A stretch of DNA of 64,000 bases from Pseudomonas purpurea (GCF_039908635.1 NZ_CP150918.1:2971001-3035000); one strand, 5' to 3'. Positions 54,780 through 64,000 are shown, counted from the first letter of the stretch. Notes: generated by a model not told the origin, from the letters alone. Numbers and translations are program-made.

Positions 54780-55700
54780 TCAGATAAACCGCACACCCGG
54801 TTTGGCCCGTTCATCCACGGTGAGTTCGAACACGTCCGGGCGCGCATAGTGCCCAACCACGTCGTAGTCGTAGCGGGCGCGAATCAGCTGGTCGGTGTCG
54901 ATTTCGGCCGTGAGTAACCCGGCGCCGCCCAACAGCGGCCCGGCGAGTATGTCGCCCATCGGCCCGACGATCACACTGCCTCCGGCAATCAGCGGACGCT
55001 CGGCCGGCCAGTGAGCGATGTCCAGGCCCAGCGCCTGCGGTGAATCCTGAACCTGGCAGGCGCTGACCACGAAGCAGCGGCCTTCGTGGGCGATGTGGCG
55101 CATGCTGACGTGCCACATTTCCCGCTCATCCACGGTCGGTGCGCACCAGACCTCCACCCCTTTGGCGTACATCGCGGTGCGCAGCAGCGGCATCATGTTT
55201 TCCCAGCACACGGCGGCGCCAATCCGCCCGACCTTGCTGTCGATGACCGGCAGCGTAGAGCCGTCGCCCTTGCCCCAGATCAGCCGTTCCGTGCCAGTGG
55301 GCATCAGTTTCCGGTGTTTGGCCACCAGCCCGCCAACCGGTTCGATGTACAACACGGTGCAGTACAACGTGCTGCCGGAACGCTCAATCACACCCAGCAC
55401 CAGGCTGGCCCCGGTGCGTGCCGCCAAACTGGCCAGGGCCTCGGTTTCCACCCCCGGAACGTCGATGGCATTGGCGAAGTAGCGGGCAAACGCCTCGCGC
55501 CCTTCCGGCAGCCGATAACCCAATTGCGTGCCGAAGCTTTCGCCCTTCGGATAACCGCCAAGCAACGCTTCCGGCATGACAACCAAACTGGCTCCGGCGT
55601 CGAGAATCGCCTGTTCGTAGGAAAGAATCTGCGCCAGGGTTTCGCCTTTGCCACCAGGCAATGAGCCGATTTGCAGTGCAGCAACGATGGAGGTGGGCAT
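54780..55700 (-). CDS. nitrilase-family carbon-nitrogen hydrolase
   Basis: This 306-residue protein has the catalytic triad Glu44 ([13 protein letters not shown]), Lys131 (KHRKLMPTG) and Cys165 ([14 protein letters not shown]). The CWEN form is that of true nitrilases, which turn nitriles into acids and ammonia, rather than amidases. It is divergent from a LysR gene with 85 bases between, the usual regulator-target pair. The natural nitrile is unknown. Confidence 0.92.
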   Translation of the reverse strand: MPTSIVAALQIGSLPGGKGETLAQILSYEQAILDAGASLVVMPEALLGGYPKGESFGTQLGYRLPEGREAFARYFANAIDVPGVETEALASLAARTGASLVLGVIERSGSTLYCTVLYIEPVGGLVAKHRKLMPTGTERLIWGKGDGSTLPVIDSKVGRIGAAVCWENMMPLLRTAMYAKGVEVWCAPTVDEREMWHVSMRHIAHEGRCFVVSACQVQDSPQALGLDIAHWPAERPLIAGGSVIVGPMGDILAGPLLGGAGLLTAEIDTDQLIRARYDYDVVGHYARPDVFELTVDERAKPGVRFI

Positions 55701-55785
55701 CGCGGTAACTCCCTGAACATTGAGGTGTTGCTCATTCTCCGGCCGCCGTCGATCATGAATAAAGCCCCGTTCACTTCAATATGAT

Positions 55786-56715
55786 ATGAGTCACATGAAT
55801 ATCGCGGACATCGACCTCAACCTGCTCAAAGTCTTTGAAGCCCTGCATGACGAATCCAGCGCCAGCCGTGCCGCGTTGCGTCTGGGGGTCACGCAATCGG
55901 CCATCAGCGCGGCGTTGCGACGGCTGCGGGCGGTGTACGCTGATCAACTGTTTGTGCGCACCGGCCGAGGCCTGGCGCCGACACTGCGAGCCAATCAACT
56001 CAAACCGGTGATCAGCGAGGCGCTCAACAAGTGCCGGCAAAGCCTGGCCATGGTGGACCCAGCGGCCAGCCACTACGAGGGACGTTCGGTCACGCTGGGG
56101 TTGTCGGATGATTTCGAGATTGCCTACGGCCGTCGTCTGATCGAGGAGATTGCCCGACGAGCGCCCAGGCTGCGCTTGATCTTCCGCCAGACCCACAGCC
56201 AGATTGTCGCCACCGCGTTGATGGAGCGCAGCATTGACCTGGCGATTACCGCCGGAGGGTTTGCCCAGCGCCTGCTCAGCCGTGAAGTGCTCGGTGAAGG
56301 CGATTATCGCTGCCTGGTGGACCCGCGCAGCCTGGCGCCGGGGCAACAGGCGATCAGCCTTGAGGAATTTGTCAGCCGCGAGCACATCCTGGTGTCATCT
56401 GGCGGGTTTATCGGGATCACCGATGAAGGGTTGGCGGAGTTGGGCCTGAGCCGACATGTCTGCGCCTCGACCACGCATTTTGCCGGACTGCCCTATTTGC
56501 TCAAGGGCAGTCAGGCGGTGGCGACGATTCCGGCCCATGCGGCCCGGCACATTGCCGCCTTCACGGGGTTGGCGCTGCTGCCCTGCCCGTTGGCCCTGCC
56601 GCGCTACCCGATCGAGCTGGGCTGGCGAACCAACGCCCAACCGGACCCGGTGCTGCTGAAGGTACGCGAAGCGATTGTGGCCAGTTTTACTACTTGGCCG
56701 CCATCAGGCGATTGA
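55786..56715 (+). CDS. LysR-family transcriptional regulator
   Basis: This 309-residue regulator has the N-terminal winged helix with DLNLLKVFEALHDESSASRA, then LGVTQSAISAALRRLR, and a C-terminal substrate-binding fold from about 95. The ATG at 55786 and one three codons later (55795) are both possible; neither has a strong site. It likely controls the divergent nitrilase gene. Its 3' end overlaps the next, convergent gene by 26 bases. Confidence 0.92.
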   Translation: MSHMNIADIDLNLLKVFEALHDESSASRAALRLGVTQSAISAALRRLRAVYADQLFVRTGRGLAPTLRANQLKPVISEALNKCRQSLAMVDPAASHYEGRSVTLGLSDDFEIAYGRRLIEEIARRAPRLRLIFRQTHSQIVATALMERSIDLAITAGGFAQRLLSREVLGEGDYRCLVDPRSLAPGQQAISLEEFVSREHILVSSGGFIGITDEGLAELGLSRHVCASTTHFAGLPYLLKGSQAVATIPAHAARHIAAFTGLALLPCPLALPRYPIELGWRTNAQPDPVLLKVREAIVASFTTWPPSGD

Positions 56716-56941
56716 CTTCACTGCGCACCATGTTGGCAAATTCCGGTGGCGACATGCTGTCCAGTTCGGCGCGTACCCACTCGGCCCATTTGCCCTTGCG
56801 CTTGGAGCGTTCACCGAACAAGCGGGCGGCCTCGCCTTTGGACTTGCCCAGGTTGCTCTGCCAGAGGTCGAACAGACGGGACTTTTCATCTTCAAGCGCT
56901 GCGCGCTCTGCCAGGGGCTTGTCGGCCAGATTGAAGCTCAT
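56690..56941 (-). CDS. small conserved protein
   Basis: This 83-residue charged protein begins MSFNLADKPLAERAALEDEK and continues with KGEAARLFGERSKRKGKWAE, then WVRAELDSMSPPE. I recognise it as a conserved Pseudomonas hypothetical without a known role. It has no membrane segment. It is convergent with and overlaps the LysR gene. Confidence 0.7.
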   Translation of the reverse strand: MSFNLADKPLAERAALEDEKSRLFDLWQSNLGKSKGEAARLFGERSKRKGKWAEWVRAELDSMSPPEFANMVRSEVNRLMAAK

Positions 56942-57105
56942 GGGAGTTACCTGCTGCGTAAAATTGGCGACATCTTACACTGTAGGTGGAATTCTCTGAG
57001 TCTGGTTTTTCCGCTCGCCGTGTGCAGCTGCGCAAAATGGCTGCAACTTTTCAGCACGCGGCGAACTCCATTGTTCACTGCCCATTCACTGCAAGGAGTC
57101 ACCCA

Positions 57106-57423
57106 ATGGCCCGCAAAAACGCCAACCACGCCGTCGAGGACCAAATCAAGGACCAGGCCTTCAGCGAGCTTCAGGCGCTGATTGAAGAATCGGACAAGTT
57201 GCTCAAAAGCAGTGCTTCACTGGTGGGTGAAGAAGCGGAGAGCCTGCGCGGCCAGATCGCGCTCAAGCTTCAACATGCACAAGACGCGGTCTCCAGAGTG
57301 CGTGAGCGGACCAAACCGGTGGTCGACGCGACCGAAACCTACATTGGCGGCCACCCTTGGCAGACCGTGGCGATCTCCGCCGGTTTTGGTCTGGTGGTGG
57401 GGTTGTTACTGGGGCGTCGTTGA
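57106..57423 (+). CDS. ElaB/YqjD/DUF883-family membrane-anchored protein
   Basis: This 105-residue protein starts at the ATG at 57106 after AAGGAG. The centre is a long amphipathic helix (SDKLLKSSASLVGEEAESLR) and the C-terminus is one membrane helix with the family's GGHPWQTVAISAGFGLVVG and LLLGRR end. E. coli ElaB and YqjD are inner-membrane proteins that bind ribosomes in stationary phase. The same role is plausible here. Confidence 0.87.
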   Translation: MARKNANHAVEDQIKDQAFSELQALIEESDKLLKSSASLVGEEAESLRGQIALKLQHAQDAVSRVRERTKPVVDATETYIGGHPWQTVAISAGFGLVVGLLLGRR

Positions 57424-57483
57424 ACACAACGCAGAAAAACGGCGAACTGTCAGTTAAAGAAACTCTAAAACCCAAGCCAGTCT

Positions 57484-57575
57484 CGTGTGGGAGCGGGCTT
57501 ACTCGCGAAGCTAACGACCCGGTTCTTCTGATGCATCGCATCATCGTTCTTCGCGAGCAAGCCCGCTCCCTCATT
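57484..57575. repeat. inverted pair of REP elements
   Basis: GTGTGGGAGCGGGCTTACTC, then GCGAAG at the left, and CTTCGCGAGCAAGCCCGCTC at the right, form a REP pair in opposite orientation with about 45 bases between them. This GGGAGCGGGCTTGCTCGCGAAG motif is the classic REP of P. fluorescens-type genomes. It lies between convergent genes and probably acts as their common terminator. Confidence 0.85.
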
Positions 57576-57586
57576 GGGTTTGCGCC

Positions 57587-58627
57587 TTACACACCTGCGA
57601 GTTCGCGCAACTGCGCCAGCGTCTGGTCATCGAGGTGAATGCCTTCGGCAGCGGCTTTGGCCCGCTCGTTATGGCGGCGATCACCCGGCAAACGCTTGAG
57701 CCCCACGCCATGCATCTGCCGCACCAGCTCTTGGCTGCGTTCGGCGAAGCTCTGCCCGGCAGCCTTGCTCGGGTCAATCACGATCAGCAATTGACCGGTC
57801 CAGGGCGTTTTGGCCCCCGGATGGTTCGACCAGTCGAACTCAAACGAAAAGTTCCCACCGGTCAACGCGGCCGCCAGCAACTCGACCATCATCGACAACG
57901 CCGAGCCCTTGTGGCCGCCGAACGGCAGCAAGGCACCGCCCTCCAGAATCGCTTTCGGGTCCTGGGTTGGCTGACCGAGGCTGTCCACGCCCATGCCGGC
58001 CGGCAGGCGCTCACCCTTGCGGGCGGCAATTTGCACGTCACCGTGGGCAATGGCGCTGGTGGCCAGGTCGAAGACAATCGGGTCGCCATCCGCCCTGGGC
58101 GCGGCAAACGCAATCGGGTTGGTACCGAATAACGGCCGGTCGGCACCGTGGGGCACCACGCAGGTCATGCTGTTGACCACACTCAACGCCACCAGCCCTT
58201 CATAGGCGAACGGTTCGACATCCGGCCACAATGCGGCGAAGTGATGCGAGTTGCGGATCGCCAGCACCGCAATGCCGGCACTGCGGGCCTTTTCCACCAA
58301 CAGTGGCCGGGCGGCCGCCAACGCCGGTTGCGCAAATCCGTTACCCGCATCGACACGGACAAAACCCGAGGCCACATCCTCCACCACCGGCACGGCTTTG
58401 CCATTGACCCAGCCACTGTCGAGTGTCGACACATAACCGGGCATGCGGAACACACCATGACTGTGGGCGCCATCACGTTCAGCACCGGCGCAGTTCTCGG
58501 CGAGCACCCTGGCCACTTCCGCCGACGTGCCATGGTGCAAAAACACCTGGGTCAGCAACTCGACCAGTGCTGTGAAACCGAGTGATGAGGTTTTCGACTT
58601 GACGGCCATCTCGGGCGATACAGACAT
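57587..58627 (-). CDS. dpkA: Ldh2/MDH-type NAD(P)H-dependent reductase (DpkA-like)
   Basis: This 346-residue protein starts at the ATG at 58627. It has the family's DGAHSHGVFRMPGYVSTLDSG-type block (HSHGVFRMPGYV), AIRNSHHFAALWPD and NPIAFAAPRADGDPIVFD, then PFGGHKGSALSMMVELLAA. The Ldh2 fold includes malate and lactate dehydrogenases, ureidoglycolate dehydrogenase and the delta-1-piperideine-2-carboxylate reductase DpkA of pseudomonads, which it most resembles. That role would serve D-lysine or hydroxyproline use. Confidence 0.82.
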   Translation of the reverse strand: MSVSPEMAVKSKTSSLGFTALVELLTQVFLHHGTSAEVARVLAENCAGAERDGAHSHGVFRMPGYVSTLDSGWVNGKAVPVVEDVASGFVRVDAGNGFAQPALAAARPLLVEKARSAGIAVLAIRNSHHFAALWPDVEPFAYEGLVALSVVNSMTCVVPHGADRPLFGTNPIAFAAPRADGDPIVFDLATSAIAHGDVQIAARKGERLPAGMGVDSLGQPTQDPKAILEGGALLPFGGHKGSALSMMVELLAAALTGGNFSFEFDWSNHPGAKTPWTGQLLIVIDPSKAAGQSFAERSQELVRQMHGVGLKRLPGDRRHNERAKAAAEGIHLDDQTLAQLRELAGV

Positions 58628-58859
58628 CTGAAGCTCCAGTTTTATTATTGAATACGGGCAACAGCGTGAGTCCGGGTTGTTCAACAACCCGCAGAATCTT
58701 GTCGATTAAGTGCTGTTTTGCAGGCGTTCTGTCAAGACTCACGAGCGCCCAGCCACACCCAGCAATATGTAGCGCACATGAGCCGGCGCTTGCCCCTACT
58801 GTTTTTCCTCACCCACACACCGCCATCACTGACAGATGGCCACCGGTCGAGGAACCACC

Positions 58860-61800
58860 ATGACAACCGCCCTACTGCCTTACTTCTTTGACGAGGCCGA
58901 TAGAGCCTCCTACACCCGTGAACCCGGCGAGCGCGAGAAACAGCTGGGTTTCACCACCGCCGACCTCAAATGGCTCAAGCGCGTGTACTTGCCCACCCAC
59001 TCAACCCGTATCGAAGACGCCGACCCGATGCAGGTCAGCCAGGTACTGCTGACCCCGCCGGGCAAGAGTCCAATGCCATTGGCCGGGGCCTTTGTGATGA
59101 GCCGGGGAGACAGCGGCGAAGTGGTGCTTTACACACCCTCTCGAGGGCTGATGAAGTTTGCGAGTCAGGGTGACGTGAACAGCAAGCTCCTGGAGTGGTT
59201 GAGCCAACCCGCGATCAAGGACGAACTCCTGCGTTTTCTGTCCATCGAGCAGCGGCATTCATTGCAAGCCGTCAGCGCACCGGCGATCTCGACGATGAAG
59301 ATCGAGGGCGCCGTGTTTCAGGACCAGGAAAACACCCTGACGCTGAACCAGTCGCAGAACGTGAAGACGATGCTCGCTGAACTCATTCAGACACCGACCC
59401 TGCAATCGATGCTCGACGACACGCTGAACGTTGCCCTGCGCAAACGCTTTACCGCGCTGGATCAACGCCACACCCGCATGGGCAGCTTTGCCTCCCCGGC
59501 GGCACGTGCCGATCAACGTCCCCTGTCGTCGATGACCCTCAGCGAGGCTGTTCTGCACGTTTACCTGACCAACCATTGGCCAGAAGGCGAACTCAGGTAC
59601 TTCTCCAATCCCAGACAGGCCACCCCCCGCGAGGACGATAATCAAGCGTGGGAGGCGACACTGAAGGAGGTCGCACAAAGTTTGACGCCACGCCTGCTTA
59701 GCCTGCTCGAAACGTTCTGGAACAGTCCGATGAGTACCGGGGTTGCTCGTTCAGATTTCTTCGCCAGCAGCATGAGCGATGCCTTCTGCCTGGAACTCTT
59801 GCTCAAACGCCAACAAGGCGTACTGAGCGCTGAAGAACATCAGCGGCTGATGGGTGCCTGCCACCCGACCCGCAACCTGTCGGCAACAGGTCACGGGGTT
59901 CACGTTGAAAAGGTCCGGGTCAGAGCACCGTTCAAGCATCACGTGGAACTGGCCACGACCCTGATGCTCAGCACGCCCGAGGACTCAAGCGCGAACGCTT
60001 TCATGTACAACCACGCCCGGGGCATCGAGGGCGCCACCCCGTTGTCGGAAATCCGCGCCACGGTGTTAGCAATGCTTGGAGCCGTCGGGCATGAAGACAA
60101 CGCGCTCGACTACCTTGCCCTGGATGAACGCGACACCCTGTTGACGCTGGCTCAGGCTGAACGAGAGGTCATCGGGGAACCCATAGCGGGATCGGTATTC
60201 GAGCACTTGATGGCTCAGGTTCTGGCCAAGCAAACACAGAACCTGAGGTACGCCTTGGGCCGCTACCGAGAGAGTGAAGGCGCCATGGACCCAGGGGCAT
60301 TGATGGACAATGCGCTGGATGTGCGCAGCTTGATCGACAAACGCTTGCTGGACTTCGACGCTGCCGGACGCTGGAGTACCCGTGTGGATCAACGCTGGAG
60401 CGGCCAACCAGCCACTGTCCGCGCCGAGTCTGCCAGGCAGCTGTCGGCGCAACTCTCCAGCATTGGCGCCTCGCTGGACCTGGAGTTTGAAAAGCACCTC
60501 GTGTTACCCGATCCGCTGAAGAGTGTTGATGACCTGAAGCTCGCCACAGCCCCGTTCCTGGAGCTTCTGCCTGCAAAACTCGCGCATACCCTTGCCGTGT
60601 CATTGCGCAGCGAACTCAAACTGCGAACCCTGAGCCACACATTGAGTGCCAAGGATCAGGCCCTCATCAATACGGTACTGGACAGCCCCGCGCGCGATCA
60701 ACGTGCCGCACTGAACGGGTTTCTACCCGATGCCTTCTCCCTCGCCGTCACGGCCGGTACTTCCCCGACCGTGTTGAACCTGGCCAATTGCTTCGTGCTC
60801 ACGGAGCGCGGTGGGCTGGACCCGGATCACTCGGGCAGGGCCATTTTGTGGACGCCTGCACTCGGTTTTGAAGCCTTCGCCTCAGCGGCCCCATTAAAAG
60901 CGCAATTGCAAAGACGCCTGCTGGATGAGGACACACGCATGAGTGTGCTGGAGAACCTTGAACGTCGCACTCTGGTGGCTCAGCAGACGTATACCCTGGC
61001 ACCGCTGCAGGTTGTTCGCGAAAACCTCTTCAATTATCTGCAAAAACCGTACGCCCAACTGGACAGCGTGCCCATCGAACGCGCATTTGCCTCGGCGCTG
61101 CCCGAGCCCCTGCTGAAAAAACTGTTGGCGCTGATGGTTTCACGAACACCGGCAACCGGGTTGACGCGTGGGTTGAGCATTGCCCAGTCGCTGATCACGC
61201 AACAAAAACTCCCGGCCTGGCTGGCGCAGGCACCCGTCGCCGATCAAGTGCTGCATGCCGAGTTGCTTGAGCAGTACCTCAATCATGCGCCGGGCGACAA
61301 AGACTACCTGACCGGCCTGAGTTCCCTGGCGAGCACGGCCCGGGAGGCGCTGAAAAAACAACTCAAGGCTGTCTTTCCACGAGACGACATTGATCCGGAT
61401 AACGTCGAGTTGCAGTTCAACCCGCGCCTGACCACCACAGGGCAGACCCAAACCCTGACACAGTTCGCGCTGACCCATTTTGACGATCTGGACGCTGTGC
61501 CGATCAAACAATTGAACGCCCTCGACACCAGCACTCTCCCTTCGGGGATGGACGTGGCCTATGTGAAAAAACTGGTCCGCAACCTGAAACTCGGTCAGCT
61601 CCAGCAAACCGTCCTGGATACGGCGTTTGCCTCGGGCAGTGCGGATGCCCAGTCGCGCAAAACCCGGTTCATCCACCAGTTCCCCTGGCAAATGTTGCAC
61701 TACGCCCATTCGGAAAAACTCCAACAGCGTCTCAGCGCAACCGGGCTCAGCTTCATTGCGCAAATCATGAACCTGCCCGACGCCATCGCGCGCGCGTCAG

Positions 61801-63701
61801 TGGACGGGGTTGACGCACTGATCAAACCGCTGGAGTTGGTCGCCACGCCAGGTGCGCAAGCGGCCAGGGCGCTCGGCCTCTATCTGATCGGGCCACGCGA
61901 AGGCAAAAGCGGTCCTCACATTCTGTGGGCCCCCTACAGCCGCACGCATGGACTCAAGGAGTATGAGAGTGAAAGCAGCCTGCTGGATGAGCTCAACGTA
62001 AAGGGCGCGCTGCAGGATTGGGTGCTCAAATGCCTGCCCATGGCCGTGCGTGCCACCTATAAAAACCTCTGGGCGCTGGGGGGCAGTCAACCCAGGGAAA
62101 TCAAACTGGCGTCCAACCCGGTCACTGGGAACCTGCTCACGCTGTTATTCGATGACAACGCTCAGTTACTCAAGCAACTGCTCGGCAGCCAATCGGACCC
62201 GGACACCAAGAGCGACTGGGAAACCGTCACACACGTGTTTGTCGACACGCTGGAGCAGGCCTTCACGTTTATGAGCGGCAAACTCGCGTACCCGTTGACC
62301 GTGTGGCACAGCTATCGCGAGATCAAAGCCTCCGCCGAGGCCCTTCAGGAACACAAATGGGGCCGCGCGCTCAAGGCGTTCATCAACGGCATCGCCCAAC
62401 TGGCGATGCTGCGTCAGTCAATGGAGGATTCACCAGCGGCCCCGGAGGCCGAACCCGACCCGTCACTGGAACCCCCAACGGCCCGACGTCAGTGGCAGGA
62501 CATTGACATCACCGCCCCCGACCGAACCCGGCTGCACCGCCATGAAAGCACCGATGTGGCACTGAGCGCCCTCACGCCTGACACCGCACGAGGCCTCTAT
62601 ACCCACCCGACCACACAGAAGCATTACGCGGCAGTCGACGGCAAGGTGTATCGCGTCGAAAAGCGCGGCACACCGTGGTGCATTACCAGTGACAAGGGGG
62701 ATGGGCCGCTTCTTCGGCAGCTCAACTCCCGCCAATGGACCTTGGCCACTGCCCCGCCACCACCACGCTACAGCCTGGTCAAACGCCTGAGGACACGCTT
62801 CATCCGCCAGGGCGCGATGAACGTCGAAGCGACCGGTATGCACTCGATTCGCCAACTCTACCCGGTCAGGGCCCGGCTGATTGATGAAGGGCTTGATCTT
62901 GCCACCACTTACGCCTGGAACAGCTTCCAGAACCTCAGGCTAGTCAAGACACATGCGCAACAAACGACGCGGGTGCATGTACTCCTCAAGGACTTTCTGG
63001 GAGTGCCCGCCGTACTGCCCGACCATGTGACGATGCTTGAAAAAGCCATTGGTGACGTGTTTGGCGCCTTGCTGGACGCAGAGCTCAGGGCAGTCAATTC
63101 CAAGCGTTTTGTCGTCGGAACCAGCCGTGAGGACACCGACAGTGTTTTTGCCTTTACCATTCCGGATGACGCCGGACGCAAACTTCACCTGTTGGACAAA
63201 TTCTTTCTCCCAAGGCTTGACCACTACCGTAACTACATGACCGACGTCGCCTTTCCCATCAGTGCTCATGCCAGGGCGGTCACGCTGATCCACGAGCTTT
63301 CCCATATCGCCAGCAACACTCATGACATCTCTTACATGGACTCCCACAAGCCGTATGTCGACCTGCTGGAGACGACCAGCACGCGCGCCTTGGCGCTCAA
63401 AGACAGGCTGGCTGAAGTCCAGCGCGAAGCGCTGTCGAGCCGTACGCCCATTAACAGGCTTTTCCGGGTATTCAACCCACACAGTGGTGCCTGGGAGGAT
63501 CTGGGGAGTACGACCTATGAAAATTCCAACGATGCCTTGAATCATGTTCTGACACTGACCGGCCAACCCAATCTGGCCGCCGCCCGAATCACATTCATGA
63601 CCGACCCGCTGGTACGGCTGAAAGTGCAACTCGGTAACGCCGATTCGGTGTCCTGGCTGATCAGCCATCTCGGACGCCAACTCGACATCAGCACGCCATA
63701 A
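58860..63701 (+). CDS. giant toxin-like protein with C-terminal aspzincin-type metalloprotease site
   Basis: This 1613-residue protein starts at the ATG at 58860, which GAGGAA precedes. It resembles the large DUF6543 or dermonecrotic-toxin-like proteins of pseudomonads. Most of it is helical with no signal peptide. Three copies of one module (GEVVLYTPSRGLMKFAS near 80; GRAILWTPALGFEAFAS near 650; GPHILWAPYSRTHGLKEYES near 1015) are each followed by a long Leu-rich helix. Near the C-terminus is HELSH (1478-1482) and, seven residues after the second His, Asp1489 in TxDxxY (1487-1492), the pattern of M35 aspzincins. The likely role is a secreted or injected protease effector against hosts or other bacteria. 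No T6SS marker or immunity gene is visible next to it. Confidence 0.75.
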   Translation: MTTALLPYFFDEADRASYTREPGEREKQLGFTTADLKWLKRVYLPTHSTRIEDADPMQVSQVLLTPPGKSPMPLAGAFVMSRGDSGEVVLYTPSRGLMKFASQGDVNSKLLEWLSQPAIKDELLRFLSIEQRHSLQAVSAPAISTMKIEGAVFQDQENTLTLNQSQNVKTMLAELIQTPTLQSMLDDTLNVALRKRFTALDQRHTRMGSFASPAARADQRPLSSMTLSEAVLHVYLTNHWPEGELRYFSNPRQATPREDDNQAWEATLKEVAQSLTPRLLSLLETFWNSPMSTGVARSDFFASSMSDAFCLELLLKRQQGVLSAEEHQRLMGACHPTRNLSATGHGVHVEKVRVRAPFKHHVELATTLMLSTPEDSSANAFMYNHARGIEGATPLSEIRATVLAMLGAVGHEDNALDYLALDERDTLLTLAQAEREVIGEPIAGSVFEHLMAQVLAKQTQNLRYALGRYRESEGAMDPGALMDNALDVRSLIDKRLLDFDAAGRWSTRVDQRWSGQPATVRAESARQLSAQLSSIGASLDLEFEKHLVLPDPLKSVDDLKLATAPFLELLPAKLAHTLAVSLRSELKLRTLSHTLSAKDQALINTVLDSPARDQRAALNGFLPDAFSLAVTAGTSPTVLNLANCFVLTERGGLDPDHSGRAILWTPALGFEAFASAAPLKAQLQRRLLDEDTRMSVLENLERRTLVAQQTYTLAPLQVVRENLFNYLQKPYAQLDSVPIERAFASALPEPLLKKLLALMVSRTPATGLTRGLSIAQSLITQQKLPAWLAQAPVADQVLHAELLEQYLNHAPGDKDYLTGLSSLASTAREALKKQLKAVFPRDDIDPDNVELQFNPRLTTTGQTQTLTQFALTHFDDLDAVPIKQLNALDTSTLPSGMDVAYVKKLVRNLKLGQLQQTVLDTAFASGSADAQSRKTRFIHQFPWQMLHYAHSEKLQQRLSATGLSFIAQIMNLPDAIARASVDGVDALIKPLELVATPGAQAARALGLYLIGPREGKSGPHILWAPYSRTHGLKEYESESSLLDELNVKGALQDWVLKCLPMAVRATYKNLWALGGSQPREIKLASNPVTGNLLTLLFDDNAQLLKQLLGSQSDPDTKSDWETVTHVFVDTLEQAFTFMSGKLAYPLTVWHSYREIKASAEALQEHKWGRALKAFINGIAQLAMLRQSMEDSPAAPEAEPDPSLEPPTARRQWQDIDITAPDRTRLHRHESTDVALSALTPDTARGLYTHPTTQKHYAAVDGKVYRVEKRGTPWCITSDKGDGPLLRQLNSRQWTLATAPPPPRYSLVKRLRTRFIRQGAMNVEATGMHSIRQLYPVRARLIDEGLDLATTYAWNSFQNLRLVKTHAQQTTRVHVLLKDFLGVPAVLPDHVTMLEKAIGDVFGALLDAELRAVNSKRFVVGTSREDTDSVFAFTIPDDAGRKLHLLDKFFLPRLDHYRNYMTDVAFPISAHARAVTLIHELSHIASNTHDISYMDSHKPYVDLLETTSTRALALKDRLAEVQREALSSRTPINRLFRVFNPHSGAWEDLGSTTYENSNDALNHVLTLTGQPNLAAARITFMTDPLVRLKVQLGNADSVSWLISHLGRQLDISTP

Positions 63702-63943
63702 CGCCAGAGACTTGAGGCATCTCGCAGGGCATTGACGTAAGGTCGGTGCCTTGGGCCTGATGCCATAACGGTGACCGTCGTTGCCTGGACTTTTTTTTCA
63801 CGCCCGGTGTGAATAATGCTGAACCGGCCGTGTTTTCAGGATCTTTGAGTGAAAATAAGCGCCAAGTTGATGTTCATTGGCCATGACACAGGTTCTCGCC
63901 GCCCGCCCATGAAGGTTAGAATGCAGCAAATCAGGACGAGTCA
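63702..63943. other. intergenic region before the last gene
   Basis: Nothing recognisable besides an AT-rich segment with a T8 run at 63791-63798. No sigma-factor gene lies here, although one often precedes genes that begin like the next one. Confidence 0.4.
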
Positions 63944-64000
63944 ATGAGCGAACAGACCCTCTCAGAAGCCGAATACGACGCTGTCACGGAAGCCGCCGCC
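63944..64000 (+). CDS. N-terminus of an unidentified protein (possibly FecR-like)
   Basis: Only 19 codons are inside the window: MSEQTLSEAEYDAVTEAAA. The start resembles the DUF4880 N-terminus of FecR-type anti-sigma regulators (LTEAEYDAITDAAA-like), but this is too short to rely on. An AGGACGAG site precedes the ATG. Confidence 0.4.
   Translation, partial: MSEQTLSEAEYDAVTEAAA

Noticed and set aside
1..64000. tRNA, rRNA, CRISPR or insertion-sequence genes
   Set aside because: I looked for cloverleaf 3' ends, regular repeat-spacer arrays and transposase motifs and saw none. A tRNAscan, CRISPR-finder and IS search would confirm this.

Overview
The window looks like chromosome of a fluorescent-group Pseudomonas. 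The evidence is the uniformly high-GC coding style, REP-type palindromes between genes (about 3336, 24540, 57484), a DUF6124-type small protein, an OprD porin, a Pseudomonas-style Tad/Flp pilus locus and a short-form gnd next to zwf. Almost every stretch is coding. I saw no rRNA, tRNA, CRISPR array, insertion sequence or prophage.

Layout. 1-1183: tail of an acetyltransferase and an HPP-family membrane protein with a hairpin terminator just upstream of it. 1180-7043 (minus): a polar amino-acid ABC importer, an Lrp/AsnC regulator, a CtlX-type guanidino hydrolase and an arginine succinyltransferase, which read as an arginine/citrulline uptake and breakdown module. 7501-16717: branched-chain acyl-CoA catabolism. 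A plus-strand pair (3-hydroxyisobutyryl-CoA hydrolase, here frameshifted, and an acyl-CoA dehydrogenase) faces a minus-strand operon (acyl-CoA synthetase, SDR, thiolase, acyl-CoA dehydrogenase, enoyl-CoA hydratase) headed by an AraC regulator. 16834-26305: pssA, a TetR/DUF1348 pair, gnd-zwf, a phosphoethanolamine transferase and a chromate transporter with a shifted C-terminus. 26707-34346: a C45 acyltransferase-like enzyme, a complete oligopeptide ABC importer and an OprD porin, all on one strand. 34422-39780: DinB-like protein, zapE, SnoaL-like protein, YafY/WYL regulator, DUF6124 protein behind a strong leader terminator, and a nucleobase permease.

40328-54744 is a full Tad pilus locus. 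rcpA-tadD-DUF3613 run on the plus strand and converge on tadC-tadB-tadA-tadZ-tadE/F-tadG-cpaB-AAA ATPase-cpaA-flp-flp on the minus strand. A divergent AraC-type regulator with a degenerate receiver domain sits beyond the pilin genes. Both flp promoters carry the same pair of direct repeats spaced exactly 21 bp, which suits an AraC-type activator. 54780-58627: nitrilase with divergent LysR, two small conserved proteins and an Ldh2/DpkA-type reductase. 58860-63701: a 1613-residue toxin-like protein with three internal copies of one module and a C-terminal aspzincin-like zinc site (HELSH at 1478-1482, then T-x-D-x-x-Y). The window ends 19 codons into another gene.

Most notable items: the giant aspzincin-type protein; the Tad locus with its own AraC/pseudo-receiver switch and an unassigned AAA+ ATPase; two frameshifts that fall in the same octamer GGCCCTGG; and two terminator-bearing leaders (402-438 and 37596-37627) that may mark small RNAs or attenuators. 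All family assignments come from recognising motifs by eye; no database search was run.
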